From JAKEGN01 sp964465665 (GTDB lineage Bacteria; Pseudomonadota; Gammaproteobacteria; Steroidobacterales; Woeseiaceae), in assembly GCA_964465665.1 (NCBI GenBank), contig CAYXKM010000319.1, positions 1-8,170 of the forward strand: a stretch of DNA of 8,170 nt, read 5' to 3'. The notes beneath the pieces were generated by a model that was not told the origin of the DNA, did not search any database, and was given only the letters and a program-made list of their open reading frames with translations. Positions 1-6,733 of this stretch are shown here, in pieces. Each line of letters starts with the position of its first letter. Position 1 is the stretch's first letter. A program made the translations under genes and the position numbers.

Positions 1-1
1 C

Positions 2-2005
2 GCCGTCCAGGAAACCGAGACGAGTTTCCCGCTGAACACGTTCTGGGATCTGCTGACCATTGCGCCGGACAATCCCTACATCGCACAGTTGCCCCCGGCT
101 CTTGCGGCGGTAGGCCAGGCCGAGGGACTGTTCCTCACGCGGGATCCGACCGATATCGGACCCAACGTCGATAAAGGCACGCGAGAGACGACGCGCTTCG
201 TAGTGGGCTTCGACGGTGAGATGGAAAACGGCTGGGCTTGGGAAATAAGCACAAACTACGGCCGGTTCGACCTCGAATTCGAGGATGGCAACCGGCTGAT
301 CGTCGATCGATGGTTTGCCGCCATTGATGCCGTCGACGACGGCAACGGTAACGCCATTTGCCGCTCCGACATCGACCCGACTCCGCCGACCACGACACCG
401 TTCGACATACCGGCCTTCAGTCCCGGTTACTTCACCTTCAATCCGGGTGACGGGTCCTGCCGGCCGGCCAACATACTGGGCGGCGTTGGCGCGATCAGCC
501 AGGAATCGATCGACTTTTTTACCGATACCATCGTGAATAACTTTCAGACCGAACAGTTCGTGTTCTCGGCGTCCGTCGCCGGCGATATGGGAGAGAGCTT
601 CCGCTTGTCAGCAGGCGAGATCGGATTCGCTGCCGGCGCAGAGCTTCGCACTGAACGTAGCGAGTCGGTATTCGATCCGCTCGTGCGCGGCATTCTTCCG
701 GTTACGACAGACTTTGGCCGGGAAGGCGATCGGCTTGCGGATATCGCGCCTGGCCTCGCAGGACCCAACGGATCGTACGACCAGCGCTCGCTGGTATTCG
801 ATTCGGAATCGCTGATTCAAAACGTCTCCGGATCCTATGACGTGGGCGACATTTTCGGTGAGATCTCGGTACCGCTGCTGGCCGACAAGCCTTTCGCAAA
901 CGAGTTGACCTTTGACGCCGCGGCCAGAATCTCGAACTACTCGACGGTTGGCACAACCTTCACCTGGAAAGCCGGTGGATCTTGGACCCCGATAGGAGGC
1001 ACGCTCCGGTTCCGCGGCGGTTACTCGGTCGCGGTTCGCGCACCGAATATCGATGAGTTATTTTCGCCATCGCAAGGCGCATTCTTCCGGCCGGTCGATC
1101 CCTGTGACTCTGCCGAGATCGCGGCATTGTTGGCCGCCGGCGACCCGCGGGGTACAGTCCGCCAGGCCAACTGCCTCGCGGCCGGTATTCCAGCGAGTTT
1201 CACCGATCCACTGACCGCCCGATTCGTGGGCGAGACCAGCGGCAATCCGAACCTGCAAGAAGAGGAAGCCGACACGATCACGTTTGGCTTTGTCCTTACA
1301 CCGGAGTTTCTTGCCGGCCTGTCGTTCTCCGTAGACTACTGGGATATCGACATTCAGGATGCGATTGACACTCCGAGCGATCAGGCCATTGTCAACAGCT
1401 GTTACGATTCGGTGCAGTTCCCGGACAACCAGTACTGCGCCCTGATCCGGCGGAACCCCGATCCCGGTTCACCGCAGTTCAACGGCCTGGAATTTATCAG
1501 CCAGCAACAGTTGAACATCGGCAGTCTCGAAGCCACCGGTGTCGATTTCGACATTCGCTATCAAACGGATTTCGCTTCATTCGACTTGATGTTCGCAATA
1601 ACTGGCACCTGGATGGACAAGTTGGACCGGTTCTTTGACCCGACCGATCCGAACGCTGTCGATCCGGAACTGGGCGAGCTGCAGCGGCCCGAGTGGGCGG
1701 GCAATTTTACGGCGTCACTGGCAATTGGCGGGCTGGGAGTCAATTACCGCATGCAGTATCTGGACGAGCAGGCGCTTCGTGATGTCGAAATTGAAACCAT
1801 TGATACGCTGTTCGGGCCAGCCGGTATGGCGGACGAAACGTACATTCACGATCTGTCGGTGAGCTTCGATATTTCCGATCAGTATCGCGTCTACGGAGGC
1901 ATCAACAACATCGGAGACGAAAGGCCGTTCATTACGGAATTCGCATTCCCAGTCAATCCAATCGGACGATTCTTCTTTCTCGGTCTCGAAGTGAACCTTC
2001 TGTAA
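2..2005 (+). CDS. TonB-dependent outer-membrane receptor, C-terminal part (5' end cut by window)
   Basis: The frame is open from the window edge to a TAA at 2003-2005, giving 667 residues; the signal peptide, TonB box and most or all of the plug lie off the left edge. An internal TTG at 89 is not a credible start because the reading frame and receptor-like sequence continue upstream of it. The visible part is beta-barrel: alternating hydrophobic/polar strands, the conserved barrel signature SVAVRAPNIDELFSP (near base 1025-1070), GNPNLQEEEADT (near 1240-1275), SVDYWDIDIQDAI (near 1330-1370) and a last strand FFFLGLEVNLL. These are typical of the large proteobacterial receptor group that imports siderophores, vitamins, glycans or peptides using TonB energy. 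Six cysteines (visible residues 120, 153, 368, 391, 467, 479) fall in loop-like stretches as three close pairs, probably disulfides. The substrate is unknown. The gene is convergent with a secreted amidohydrolase only 12 bases away, which hints at a shared substrate but does not prove it. Confidence 0.93.
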   Translation, partial: AVQETETSFPLNTFWDLLTIAPDNPYIAQLPPALAAVGQAEGLFLTRDPTDIGPNVDKGTRETTRFVVGFDGEMENGWAWEISTNYGRFDLEFEDGNRLIVDRWFAAIDAVDDGNGNAICRSDIDPTPPTTTPFDIPAFSPGYFTFNPGDGSCRPANILGGVGAISQESIDFFTDTIVNNFQTEQFVFSASVAGDMGESFRLSAGEIGFAAGAELRTERSESVFDPLVRGILPVTTDFGREGDRLADIAPGLAGPNGSYDQRSLVFDSESLIQNVSGSYDVGDIFGEISVPLLADKPFANELTFDAAARISNYSTVGTTFTWKAGGSWTPIGGTLRFRGGYSVAVRAPNIDELFSPSQGAFFRPVDPCDSAEIAALLAAGDPRGTVRQANCLAAGIPASFTDPLTARFVGETSGNPNLQEEEADTITFGFVLTPEFLAGLSFSVDYWDIDIQDAIDTPSDQAIVNSCYDSVQFPDNQYCALIRRNPDPGSPQFNGLEFISQQQLNIGSLEATGVDFDIRYQTDFASFDLMFAITGTWMDKLDRFFDPTDPNAVDPELGELQRPEWAGNFTASLAIGGLGVNYRMQYLDEQALRDVEIETIDTLFGPAGMADETYIHDLSVSFDISDQYRVYGGINNIGDERPFITEFAFPVNPIGRFFFLGLEVNLL

Positions 2006-2017
2006 GGAGCGATACCG

Positions 2018-3391
2018 TCAGAAGGCGTGGCCGATATCGGTCACGGGCCCGAATGCAGCGCTTTCCGCGTACCAGATGACACCGTCCCGGACGACGATCT
2101 CTACGTCCGCCAGTGCATCGATGTCGGCCAGCGGATTGCCCTCGACGACAATCAGGTCGGCAAGCTTTCCCGGCTCGACCGTACCCAAATCCGCAAAACG
2201 GCCTATGATGCCGGCATTGGTCCGGGTAGCCGCGGAAATGACCTGGATCGGTGTCATACCGCTTTCGACCAGGGCTTTCATTTCGAACCACATCGCCTCG
2301 GTGTGAAAGTTCAGCGGGCTGGCCGAATCGGTGCCGACGCCGATGACGGCGCCGGCTTCGATGAACTGTCGCGCGGCAACTTTTGAGTTACGGATTTCGG
2401 TGCCGGTATCGTGGAAGTAGGACAAGCGATGAAAATCGCTGAATGAGTCGATCAGCTCCGCATGGATGTCGGCCGGCATGTCCTTGAGTAGCACTGGATC
2501 ATGCAAACGCTCCGGAAACGCCACCGTTGCCGGGTAGACCCAGATCCGGTGCGATATGGTTTGCACTATCGGGATGCCGGCGTGCGCGATGCGTGCCACG
2601 AGCGCGGCGTCATACGGCGGATTGCCGGCCGAGCCGACATGCTGCAAGACGTCGACTCCGGCATCGATTGCGTCCTTGATTGCATCGGGATGGTACAGGT
2701 GCGCGTGGACCTTGACTCCATGGCGATGGGCTTCATCGACAACCGCCTGGTAGTCCTCGGCCGTCAAACCCACCCATGTTTTGATAATGTCGGCTCCCGC
2801 CTCGATCAGTTCCCGCGTTCGAGAGGTTGCCTCACGGGGGCTGGCAATCAAGATCTGGTAGGAATCCGGGGCTCCGTCCAGGTATACGCGTGTAATCCAC
2901 GGTCCCGAAACAGTGAGCCGAGGGCCTGGAATTTCTCCGCGTTCAATCTTGCTGCGGAGTCGCAGAATATCAAACGGCGTACCAAGGTCGATAGCGCTGG
3001 TCACGCCGGCGCGCAACAGCTGTTTCGCGGCAATCGGCATGACTTCATCCAGCCTTTCCATGCCGCCCAGGAACCGGTAGTAACGGTCGTAGTCACCGTG
3101 GCCGATCAGGTCCATGTGTACGTGTGCATCGATCAGGCCGGGCATCAAGGTTCTACCGCCGATATCGATGGTCGTGGCATCTGGCGGCACAACGACTGCG
3201 TGCCGCGGACCGGCCGCAATTATCCTGTCACCATCGATGACGACGACGGCGTGGTGTATCGGTTGCGCTTCATAGCCGTCGAGCAACATTCCACCGACAA
3301 ATGCCACCGGCCCGTCCGGACGAAGTTTTTCCTGGGCAAAAACACACGATGTGCTGAGCCAGACAATCGCAATCAGTGCCAGGCGGTTCAT
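2018..3391 (-). CDS. Exported metal-dependent amidohydrolase (imidazolonepropionase / Xaa-Pro dipeptidase-like, COG1228 type)
   Basis: 457 residues from an ATG at 3391. Residues 1-19 form a signal peptide (MNR, hydrophobic core, probable cleavage after VFA), so the enzyme is likely periplasmic. It carries the full amidohydrolase-superfamily metal site: HVH at 90-92, a candidate carboxylated lysine in DIIKTW (K204), VHAH at 228-231 (H229 or H231), H251 in LQHVGS, and the catalytic aspartate D355 in GVGTDSASP. The C-terminal GTVEPGKLADLIVVEGNP segment is the usual small beta-sandwich return of this group. Known members hydrolyse imidazolonepropionate or dipeptides such as Xaa-Pro and Xaa-Arg/Lys; secreted versions are mostly peptidase-like, so a dipeptidase or cyclic-amide hydrolase is the best guess. 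The frame stays open upstream to 3868, but that extension overlaps the MttB-family gene, looks unlike any protein and would bury the signal peptide. It is probably co-transcribed with the MttB-family gene 68 bases upstream. Confidence 0.9.
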   Translation of the reverse strand: MNRLALIAIVWLSTSCVFAQEKLRPDGPVAFVGGMLLDGYEAQPIHHAVVVIDGDRIIAAGPRHAVVVPPDATTIDIGGRTLMPGLIDAHVHMDLIGHGDYDRYYRFLGGMERLDEVMPIAAKQLLRAGVTSAIDLGTPFDILRLRSKIERGEIPGPRLTVSGPWITRVYLDGAPDSYQILIASPREATSRTRELIEAGADIIKTWVGLTAEDYQAVVDEAHRHGVKVHAHLYHPDAIKDAIDAGVDVLQHVGSAGNPPYDAALVARIAHAGIPIVQTISHRIWVYPATVAFPERLHDPVLLKDMPADIHAELIDSFSDFHRLSYFHDTGTEIRNSKVAARQFIEAGAVIGVGTDSASPLNFHTEAMWFEMKALVESGMTPIQVISAATRTNAGIIGRFADLGTVEPGKLADLIVVEGNPLADIDALADVEIVVRDGVIWYAESAAFGPVTDIGHAF

Positions 3392-3397
3392 GGCTTT

Positions 3398-3402
3398 CTC
3401 CC
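3398..3402 (-). promoter_or_regulatory. Ribosome binding site of the amidohydrolase
   Basis: On the minus strand GGGAG lies 6 bases before the ATG at 3391 (GGGAG-AAAGCC-ATG). This supports the start that exposes a signal peptide over the longer open frame. Confidence 0.7.
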
Positions 3403-3440
3403 GGTAGTTAATTAGTAACAGGCGCGCAGAGGCTCGTGGG

Positions 3441-3451
3441 CAGATAATCTG
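3441..3451. other. Short palindrome in the gap between the MttB-family gene and the amidohydrolase
   Basis: CAGATAATCTG is a perfect 5+1+5 palindrome in the 68-base gap, just after the MttB-family stop codon. It is AT-rich in the middle, too short and without a T-run to be a Rho-independent terminator. It could be a minor operator or chance. Confidence 0.2.
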
Positions 3452-3459
3452 TTTGAACT

Positions 3460-4986
3460 TCACGAGTGCCTTCGTCGACGGCCACTGGTGCGTCGGCCTT
3501 TCACCTCCGCAACGACTGGCTCGGGCGCCGGCGGTATCTCTGGAAGGGATGTTTGCTGGTGCATACCGGAGACGATCATCTCGCGCATCGCCTTGTCGAT
3601 TGCGGCATCGGTCTCGATCGGCTGGTATGCTGCCAGCCGTCGCTCGACTTCTTCGGTCGCGCGCTGATTGAGGTCCTTCGAACCGGCCAGTTGCCAGGTC
3701 TCGCGATTCTCGCGATCGATGACCGATCCTGTGAGATACAACTGCTGTGGCCAATGCTTCAGCGTATGCGGGCTGGTAATGAGGTGATCGTCCCGCATGA
3801 TGTCCTGGACGAGCTTGTCGGCGGGCAGATCGTCCACGATCTCGATGGGCTTCACGAATTGCAGGCACTGCCCGCAGATCTCATTGTCGAACACGAGTTT
3901 CGGCAGGCTGAACGTCAGCACGAAATCGAGCATGCCCGGCCCCGAAACGGAATTCACGCCGGCCAGTGCCGCGAGCAACGCGCTCGCGAAAGTCTCGCCG
4001 CCGCCCTGTGCATCCAGGAACTTGCCGTCCGACAAGGCCATGTAGGCCTGTGTCGGCAGTTCCAGGTGTTTCGCGATCGCGACGTATGCCACGTTCAGGT
4101 GTTGCGCTTCGATGGCCGCCATCGGCGAACTGGCTGCTTTCATATGAAATGTCGCCGGAGCGCCGCCGAACAGGACCGGCGTGCCGGGCCGTATCAGCTG
4201 CGCCATGGTGATGCCGGCGAGCACGTCCACGCAATGGAACACGAGTGCGCCGACCAACGTCACCGGCGCAATCAGTCCCATCAACGTCACCGGAACGATC
4301 TCGATGGCGATGCCGGCATCGATACAATCGAGCATGTTCTGGCAGGAATCCTCTCCGTACCGGAAATTGCCGGTCGCCGTGATCGTGAAAATCGACATCG
4401 GCCGGGCGATCAGGTCTGCACGGTCCGTTCGGAACATCTGCATCATCTCAGCCATCCGCGGCACGCCGTGTTCGCTGAATGCGCCGGAGACGACCGGCTT
4501 TTTTGAAGTCGTCAGCGTCATGTACAAACGCCAGGCGTCTGAGACCTGCGATTCAATGTCCTTGTTGGTCGAGAACGCCGTCGCGAGATAGGCAATGTGT
4601 TCGAGCCCGTCGCAGAGGCGGGCGTACTCGACGAAGTCCGTGGAATCGGCGAGCCGGGTTTCGCCGCTGCGGTGGTCCAGAATTTTCAGCGCACTCGATC
4701 CCGGCACGTAGTGCACGTTGTAGCCGCCGATCTCGGTGTACGGATCGCCGTCGCGGGTGTAGAGCGTGAACGAGGAGGGTGCATCGGCGATCGCTTTCTC
4801 GACCACCAGGCGCGGAAACAGGATGCGTTTGCCGCTCGCGTCTGTTTTGAGGCCGTGCTCCAGCAGGCGCTTCTTCATCTCCGGCCCGCGGATCTCCATA
4901 CCGGTTTCCGCCATCAGCCGCTTGGCGTTGTCCAGGATCTTTTCGATAAGGTCGTCGCTAAGGACGTTCAGCGTCGGGCGCACCAT
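3460..4986 (-). CDS. Trimethylamine methyltransferase (MttB) family protein, non-pyrrolysine branch
   Basis: 508 residues from the ATG at 4986, close to the usual 480-520 of the family. The N-terminus (LSDDLIEKILDNAKRLMAET), the segment near residues 259-282 (GITMAQLIRPGTPVLFGG) and SDGKFLDAQGGGET (319-332), followed by a glycine-rich SGPGMLDF (348-355), are characteristic of this TIM-barrel family, which moves a methyl group from a quaternary or tertiary amine to a corrinoid protein. Archaeal trimethylamine enzymes carry a pyrrolysine encoded by an in-frame UAG; here the frame has no internal stop, so it belongs with the non-pyrrolysine homologues, of which a glycine-betaine methyltransferase is the characterised type. 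The methyl donor is unknown and no corrinoid protein is encoded in the window. After about residue 475 comes an unusual tail: a proline-rich stretch (PEIPPAPEP) and an arginine cluster (GRRTSGRRRRHS). A GTG at 5064 in the same frame would add 26 residues read from the upstream repeats and is rejected. No signal peptide; cytoplasmic. Confidence 0.87.
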   Translation of the reverse strand: MVRPTLNVLSDDLIEKILDNAKRLMAETGMEIRGPEMKKRLLEHGLKTDASGKRILFPRLVVEKAIADAPSSFTLYTRDGDPYTEIGGYNVHYVPGSSALKILDHRSGETRLADSTDFVEYARLCDGLEHIAYLATAFSTNKDIESQVSDAWRLYMTLTTSKKPVVSGAFSEHGVPRMAEMMQMFRTDRADLIARPMSIFTITATGNFRYGEDSCQNMLDCIDAGIAIEIVPVTLMGLIAPVTLVGALVFHCVDVLAGITMAQLIRPGTPVLFGGAPATFHMKAASSPMAAIEAQHLNVAYVAIAKHLELPTQAYMALSDGKFLDAQGGGETFASALLAALAGVNSVSGPGMLDFVLTFSLPKLVFDNEICGQCLQFVKPIEIVDDLPADKLVQDIMRDDHLITSPHTLKHWPQQLYLTGSVIDRENRETWQLAGSKDLNQRATEEVERRLAAYQPIETDAAIDKAMREMIVSGMHQQTSLPEIPPAPEPVVAEVKGRRTSGRRRRHS

Positions 4987-4990
4987 AAGC

Positions 4991-4995
4991 ACCTC
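4991..4995 (-). promoter_or_regulatory. Ribosome binding site of the MttB-family gene
   Basis: On the minus strand GAGGT lies 4 bases (GCTT) before the ATG at 4986, supporting that start over the GTG at 5064. It directly abuts the first copy of the palindromic repeat (4996), so a protein bound there or RNA structure formed there could influence translation as well as transcription. Confidence 0.6.
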
Positions 4996-5066
4996 GGGTG
5001 ACAGTAACCCTAATTCGTCAGGGTGACAGAAACCCTGATTCAGGCGCAATAGGGTTACTGTCACTG
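4996..5066. promoter_or_regulatory. Triple palindromic repeat, candidate operator array for the divergent genes
   Basis: Three copies of one 15-mer sit in the 133-base divergent gap. Copy 1 is 4996-5010, GGGTGACAGTAACCC. Copy 2 is 5021-5035, GGGTGACAGAAACCC, in the same direction, with centres 25 bases apart; the match continues as CCT(A/G)ATTC, 21 bases with two differences. Copy 3 is inverted at 5052-5066: its 5050-5064 part is the exact reverse complement of 4998-5012 (15 of 15). Each unit is itself a dyad of the form GGGTnACnGTnACCC; copy 2 extends to TCAGGGT-n7-ACCCTGA (5018-5038), while copy 3 has degraded outer arms. Array plus dyad symmetry just upstream of a start codon is what a dimeric repressor or activator site looks like. 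I do not recognise the regulator, and no regulator gene is visible in the window. The outer inverted pair could also fold into a 15-bp stem with a 37-base loop in the leader RNA. Confidence 0.6.
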
Positions 5067-5119
5067 ATCACGGCTCGACCCTGAGTAACGACGATGCTGG
5101 TTCCGGAGAATGGGTAATT

Positions 5120-5533
5120 ATGACTCGAATAACGGTATTCGTGCTATGCGTATCCTTGCTGTTCGCTGCAAATGACGTGCCAGCAAGAGACACAATTCAC
5201 AAACTCAGTATCACTGATTTTCTAGCAAACCCGGAAAACGCGAGCAAGCTCGAAGGCGTATCGCGCCACTTCGGGAACCAGCCGCATCCCGAAGTAATCG
5301 AATTCCTCGGCGAACACCGCACCAACAAGAAGACGAACGCATTCAATAAAAGTGATGAAGCCGCCTGCGAATGGGTAATGTTGTCAGCCATGCTATCACT
5401 GCACCAGCGTGCGCAAAGTATCGGCACAAACGCGGTCATCAACATAAAATCGAACTACAAGAACAATGAGGAAAGCAGCGACACTGATCAAGAGCAGACC
5501 AGTCAGGCACTAGACGTGCCGACGGAAGACTAG
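5120..5533 (+). CDS. Small exported protein of the family misnamed 'excinuclease ATPase subunit', C-terminally shortened
   Basis: 137 residues from an ATG at 5120, with GGAG about 11 bases upstream. Residues 1-22 look like a signal peptide (hydrophobic TVFVLCVSLLFAA, cleavage probably after VPA), so it is periplasmic or secreted. From about residue 27 to 116 it follows a familiar small-protein family from memory: SITDFLANPENASKLEG, HFGNQPHPEV, RTNKKTNAFNKSDEAACEWV, LSLHQRAQSIGTNAVINI and SNYKNNEESS. Databases often label such proteins excinuclease, but no ATP-binding or DNA-repair motif is present and the function is unknown. Related proteins usually continue after the YYKKNExSS region with a Cys-His-Ala-Gly containing segment; here that is replaced by about 18 polar residues (DTDQEQTSQALDVPTED) ending at TAG. 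The last 24 bases overlap the 3' end of the convergent ketosynthase gene. Base use is visibly more AT-rich than the MttB-family gene. It may be functional with a short tail or a decaying gene. Confidence 0.75.
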   Translation: MTRITVFVLCVSLLFAANDVPARDTIHKLSITDFLANPENASKLEGVSRHFGNQPHPEVIEFLGEHRTNKKTNAFNKSDEAACEWVMLSAMLSLHQRAQSIGTNAVINIKSNYKNNEESSDTDQEQTSQALDVPTED

Positions 5534-6733
5534 GGACGTATTGATTCCGCCAAACGCGAAATTGTTGTTCATTACGTATTCTACATCGAGTTCCCGACCA
5601 CCGCCGACAATATAGTCCAGCGACGCACATGTGGGATCGATGTTGTGCAGGTTTACGGTGGGCATAAACCAACCGTGATTCATCATCTCAACCGCCAGCC
5701 AGGATTCAAGGGCGCCGCAGGCGCCGAGCGTATGGCCCGTATAGCTCTTTAACGAACTGATCGGAATGTTTTCACCAAACACGCGAAGCGTGGCATGAGA
5801 TTCCGCAATATCGCCTAGATTTGTTGCCGTGCCGTGGGCACTGACGTATCCGATGGCCTTTGGATGCAAGCCAGCATTCTCGAGCGCAAGTTCCATTACT
5901 CCCTGCATCGTTCTGGGGGATGGCTGGGTAACATGTTGGCCGTCGGAGTTGCTGTCAAAACCAACGATTTCCGCGTAAATCTTTGCGCTGCGCGCCATTG
6001 CCAGGTCTCGACGTTCCAGAATTAGCGTGCACGCCCCCTCGCCGATCACCAGCCCATCGCGGTCCTTATCGAATGGTCGCGGGGTTGCTTCCGGTTCGTC
6101 GTTTCTGGTGCTGGTGGCATAAAGAGTATCGAATACGGCAGCCTGCGTTGGGCACAGTTCTTCGCCGCCGCCTGCCAACATAATGTCCTGATAGCCATTT
6201 CGGATTGCCTCGTACGCATAGCCAATTCCCTGGCTACCGGACGTGCAGGCACTGGACGTCGTAATAACGCGCCCTTTCAGGCCAAAATACACGCCAACAT
6301 TAACCGGCGTCGTATGTGCCATCATGCGGATGTAAGTCGTTGCTGTAATGCCGTCGAGGCACTTGTTGATCAGCATGTTCGCGAAATCGGCAATGGCGTC
6401 AGTGCTGCCGGAGGATGACCCATAGGCAATACCCACCCGCCCGGATTTAAGTGCCGGATCGTCCAGCAAGCCAGAGTCGCGCAGCGCATTTTCGCTGGCT
6501 GCGGTAGCCATAAGTGACACGCGACCCATGCTTCGAGTTGTCTTGCGCTCGAAGTGCTCTGGAATACTGAAATCCACCGGGCTGCCAAGACGCGTGTGCA
6601 ATCCGTCGTAAACGTCCCAGTCGTCCATGTGCCGTATGCGATTTTTCAGCGACTTGAGTGACACCTCAGCTTCTTTCCAAGTGCTGCCTATGGCGGAATG
6701 TGCGCCGATGCCTGTTATTACTACCCGGTGCAT
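5510..6733 (-). CDS. Beta-ketoacyl-ACP synthase, FabF-type, aryl-polyene cluster class (ApeR-like)
   Basis: 407 residues, the normal length for a single-domain ketosynthase. It condenses an acyl chain with a malonyl-ACP unit. The full Cys-His-His set is present: C163 in SSACTSGSQG, H300 in SAHGTATNLGD and H334 in LKSYTGHTLGACG, with K329; the family end NNNFAFGGINTSLVF (from residue 389) is intact. It is therefore an active condensing enzyme by sequence, not a cysteine-less chain-length factor. The ATG at 6733 was chosen; its A is shared with the TGA of the upstream reductase (TGATG), implying coupled translation. A TTG one codon earlier is possible. It is last in the operon after dehydratase and reductase, the position held by ApeR in aryl polyene clusters; assignment to that pathway rests on order and similarity from memory. 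A housekeeping FabF is the main alternative but would normally be next to acpP. Confidence 0.88.
   Translation of the reverse strand: MHRVVITGIGAHSAIGSTWKEAEVSLKSLKNRIRHMDDWDVYDGLHTRLGSPVDFSIPEHFERKTTRSMGRVSLMATAASENALRDSGLLDDPALKSGRVGIAYGSSSGSTDAIADFANMLINKCLDGITATTYIRMMAHTTPVNVGVYFGLKGRVITTSSACTSGSQGIGYAYEAIRNGYQDIMLAGGGEELCPTQAAVFDTLYATSTRNDEPEATPRPFDKDRDGLVIGEGACTLILERRDLAMARSAKIYAEIVGFDSNSDGQHVTQPSPRTMQGVMELALENAGLHPKAIGYVSAHGTATNLGDIAESHATLRVFGENIPISSLKSYTGHTLGACGALESWLAVEMMNHGWFMPTVNLHNIDPTCASLDYIVGGGRELDVEYVMNNNFAFGGINTSLVFRRHV

Noticed and set aside
2501..3415. Long + strand open frame (304 codons) opposite the amidohydrolase
   Set aside because: It lies antisense to a gene with clear catalytic motifs. 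Its translation is low-similarity, His/Arg/Asp-rich sequence with no domain, as expected of a shadow frame in GC-rich DNA.
3392..3868. Extension of the amidohydrolase frame upstream to 3868
   Set aside because: It would overlap the MttB-family gene by about 400 bases, has non-protein-like composition, and would hide a good signal peptide and ribosome site at 3391-3402.
3466..4506. Long + strand open frame (346 codons) opposite the MttB-family gene
   Set aside because: It is antisense to a conserved enzyme gene and its translation is rich in His, Arg and Gln with no recognisable domain or signal.
4987..5064. Extended MttB-family start at the GTG of 5064
   Set aside because: The added 26 residues are simply the translation of the palindromic repeats, and the ATG at 4986 has a GAGGT ribosome site and matches the family N-terminus.
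4996..5066. CRISPR array or mobile-element terminal repeats
   Set aside because: Only three short copies, one inverted, spacers of 10 and 16 bases, no cas or transposase gene nearby and no target-site duplication seen.
5120..5533. Excinuclease ABC subunit A function for the small exported protein
   Set aside because: It has a signal peptide, is only 137 residues and lacks Walker motifs and zinc fingers; the database label for this family is a propagated error.
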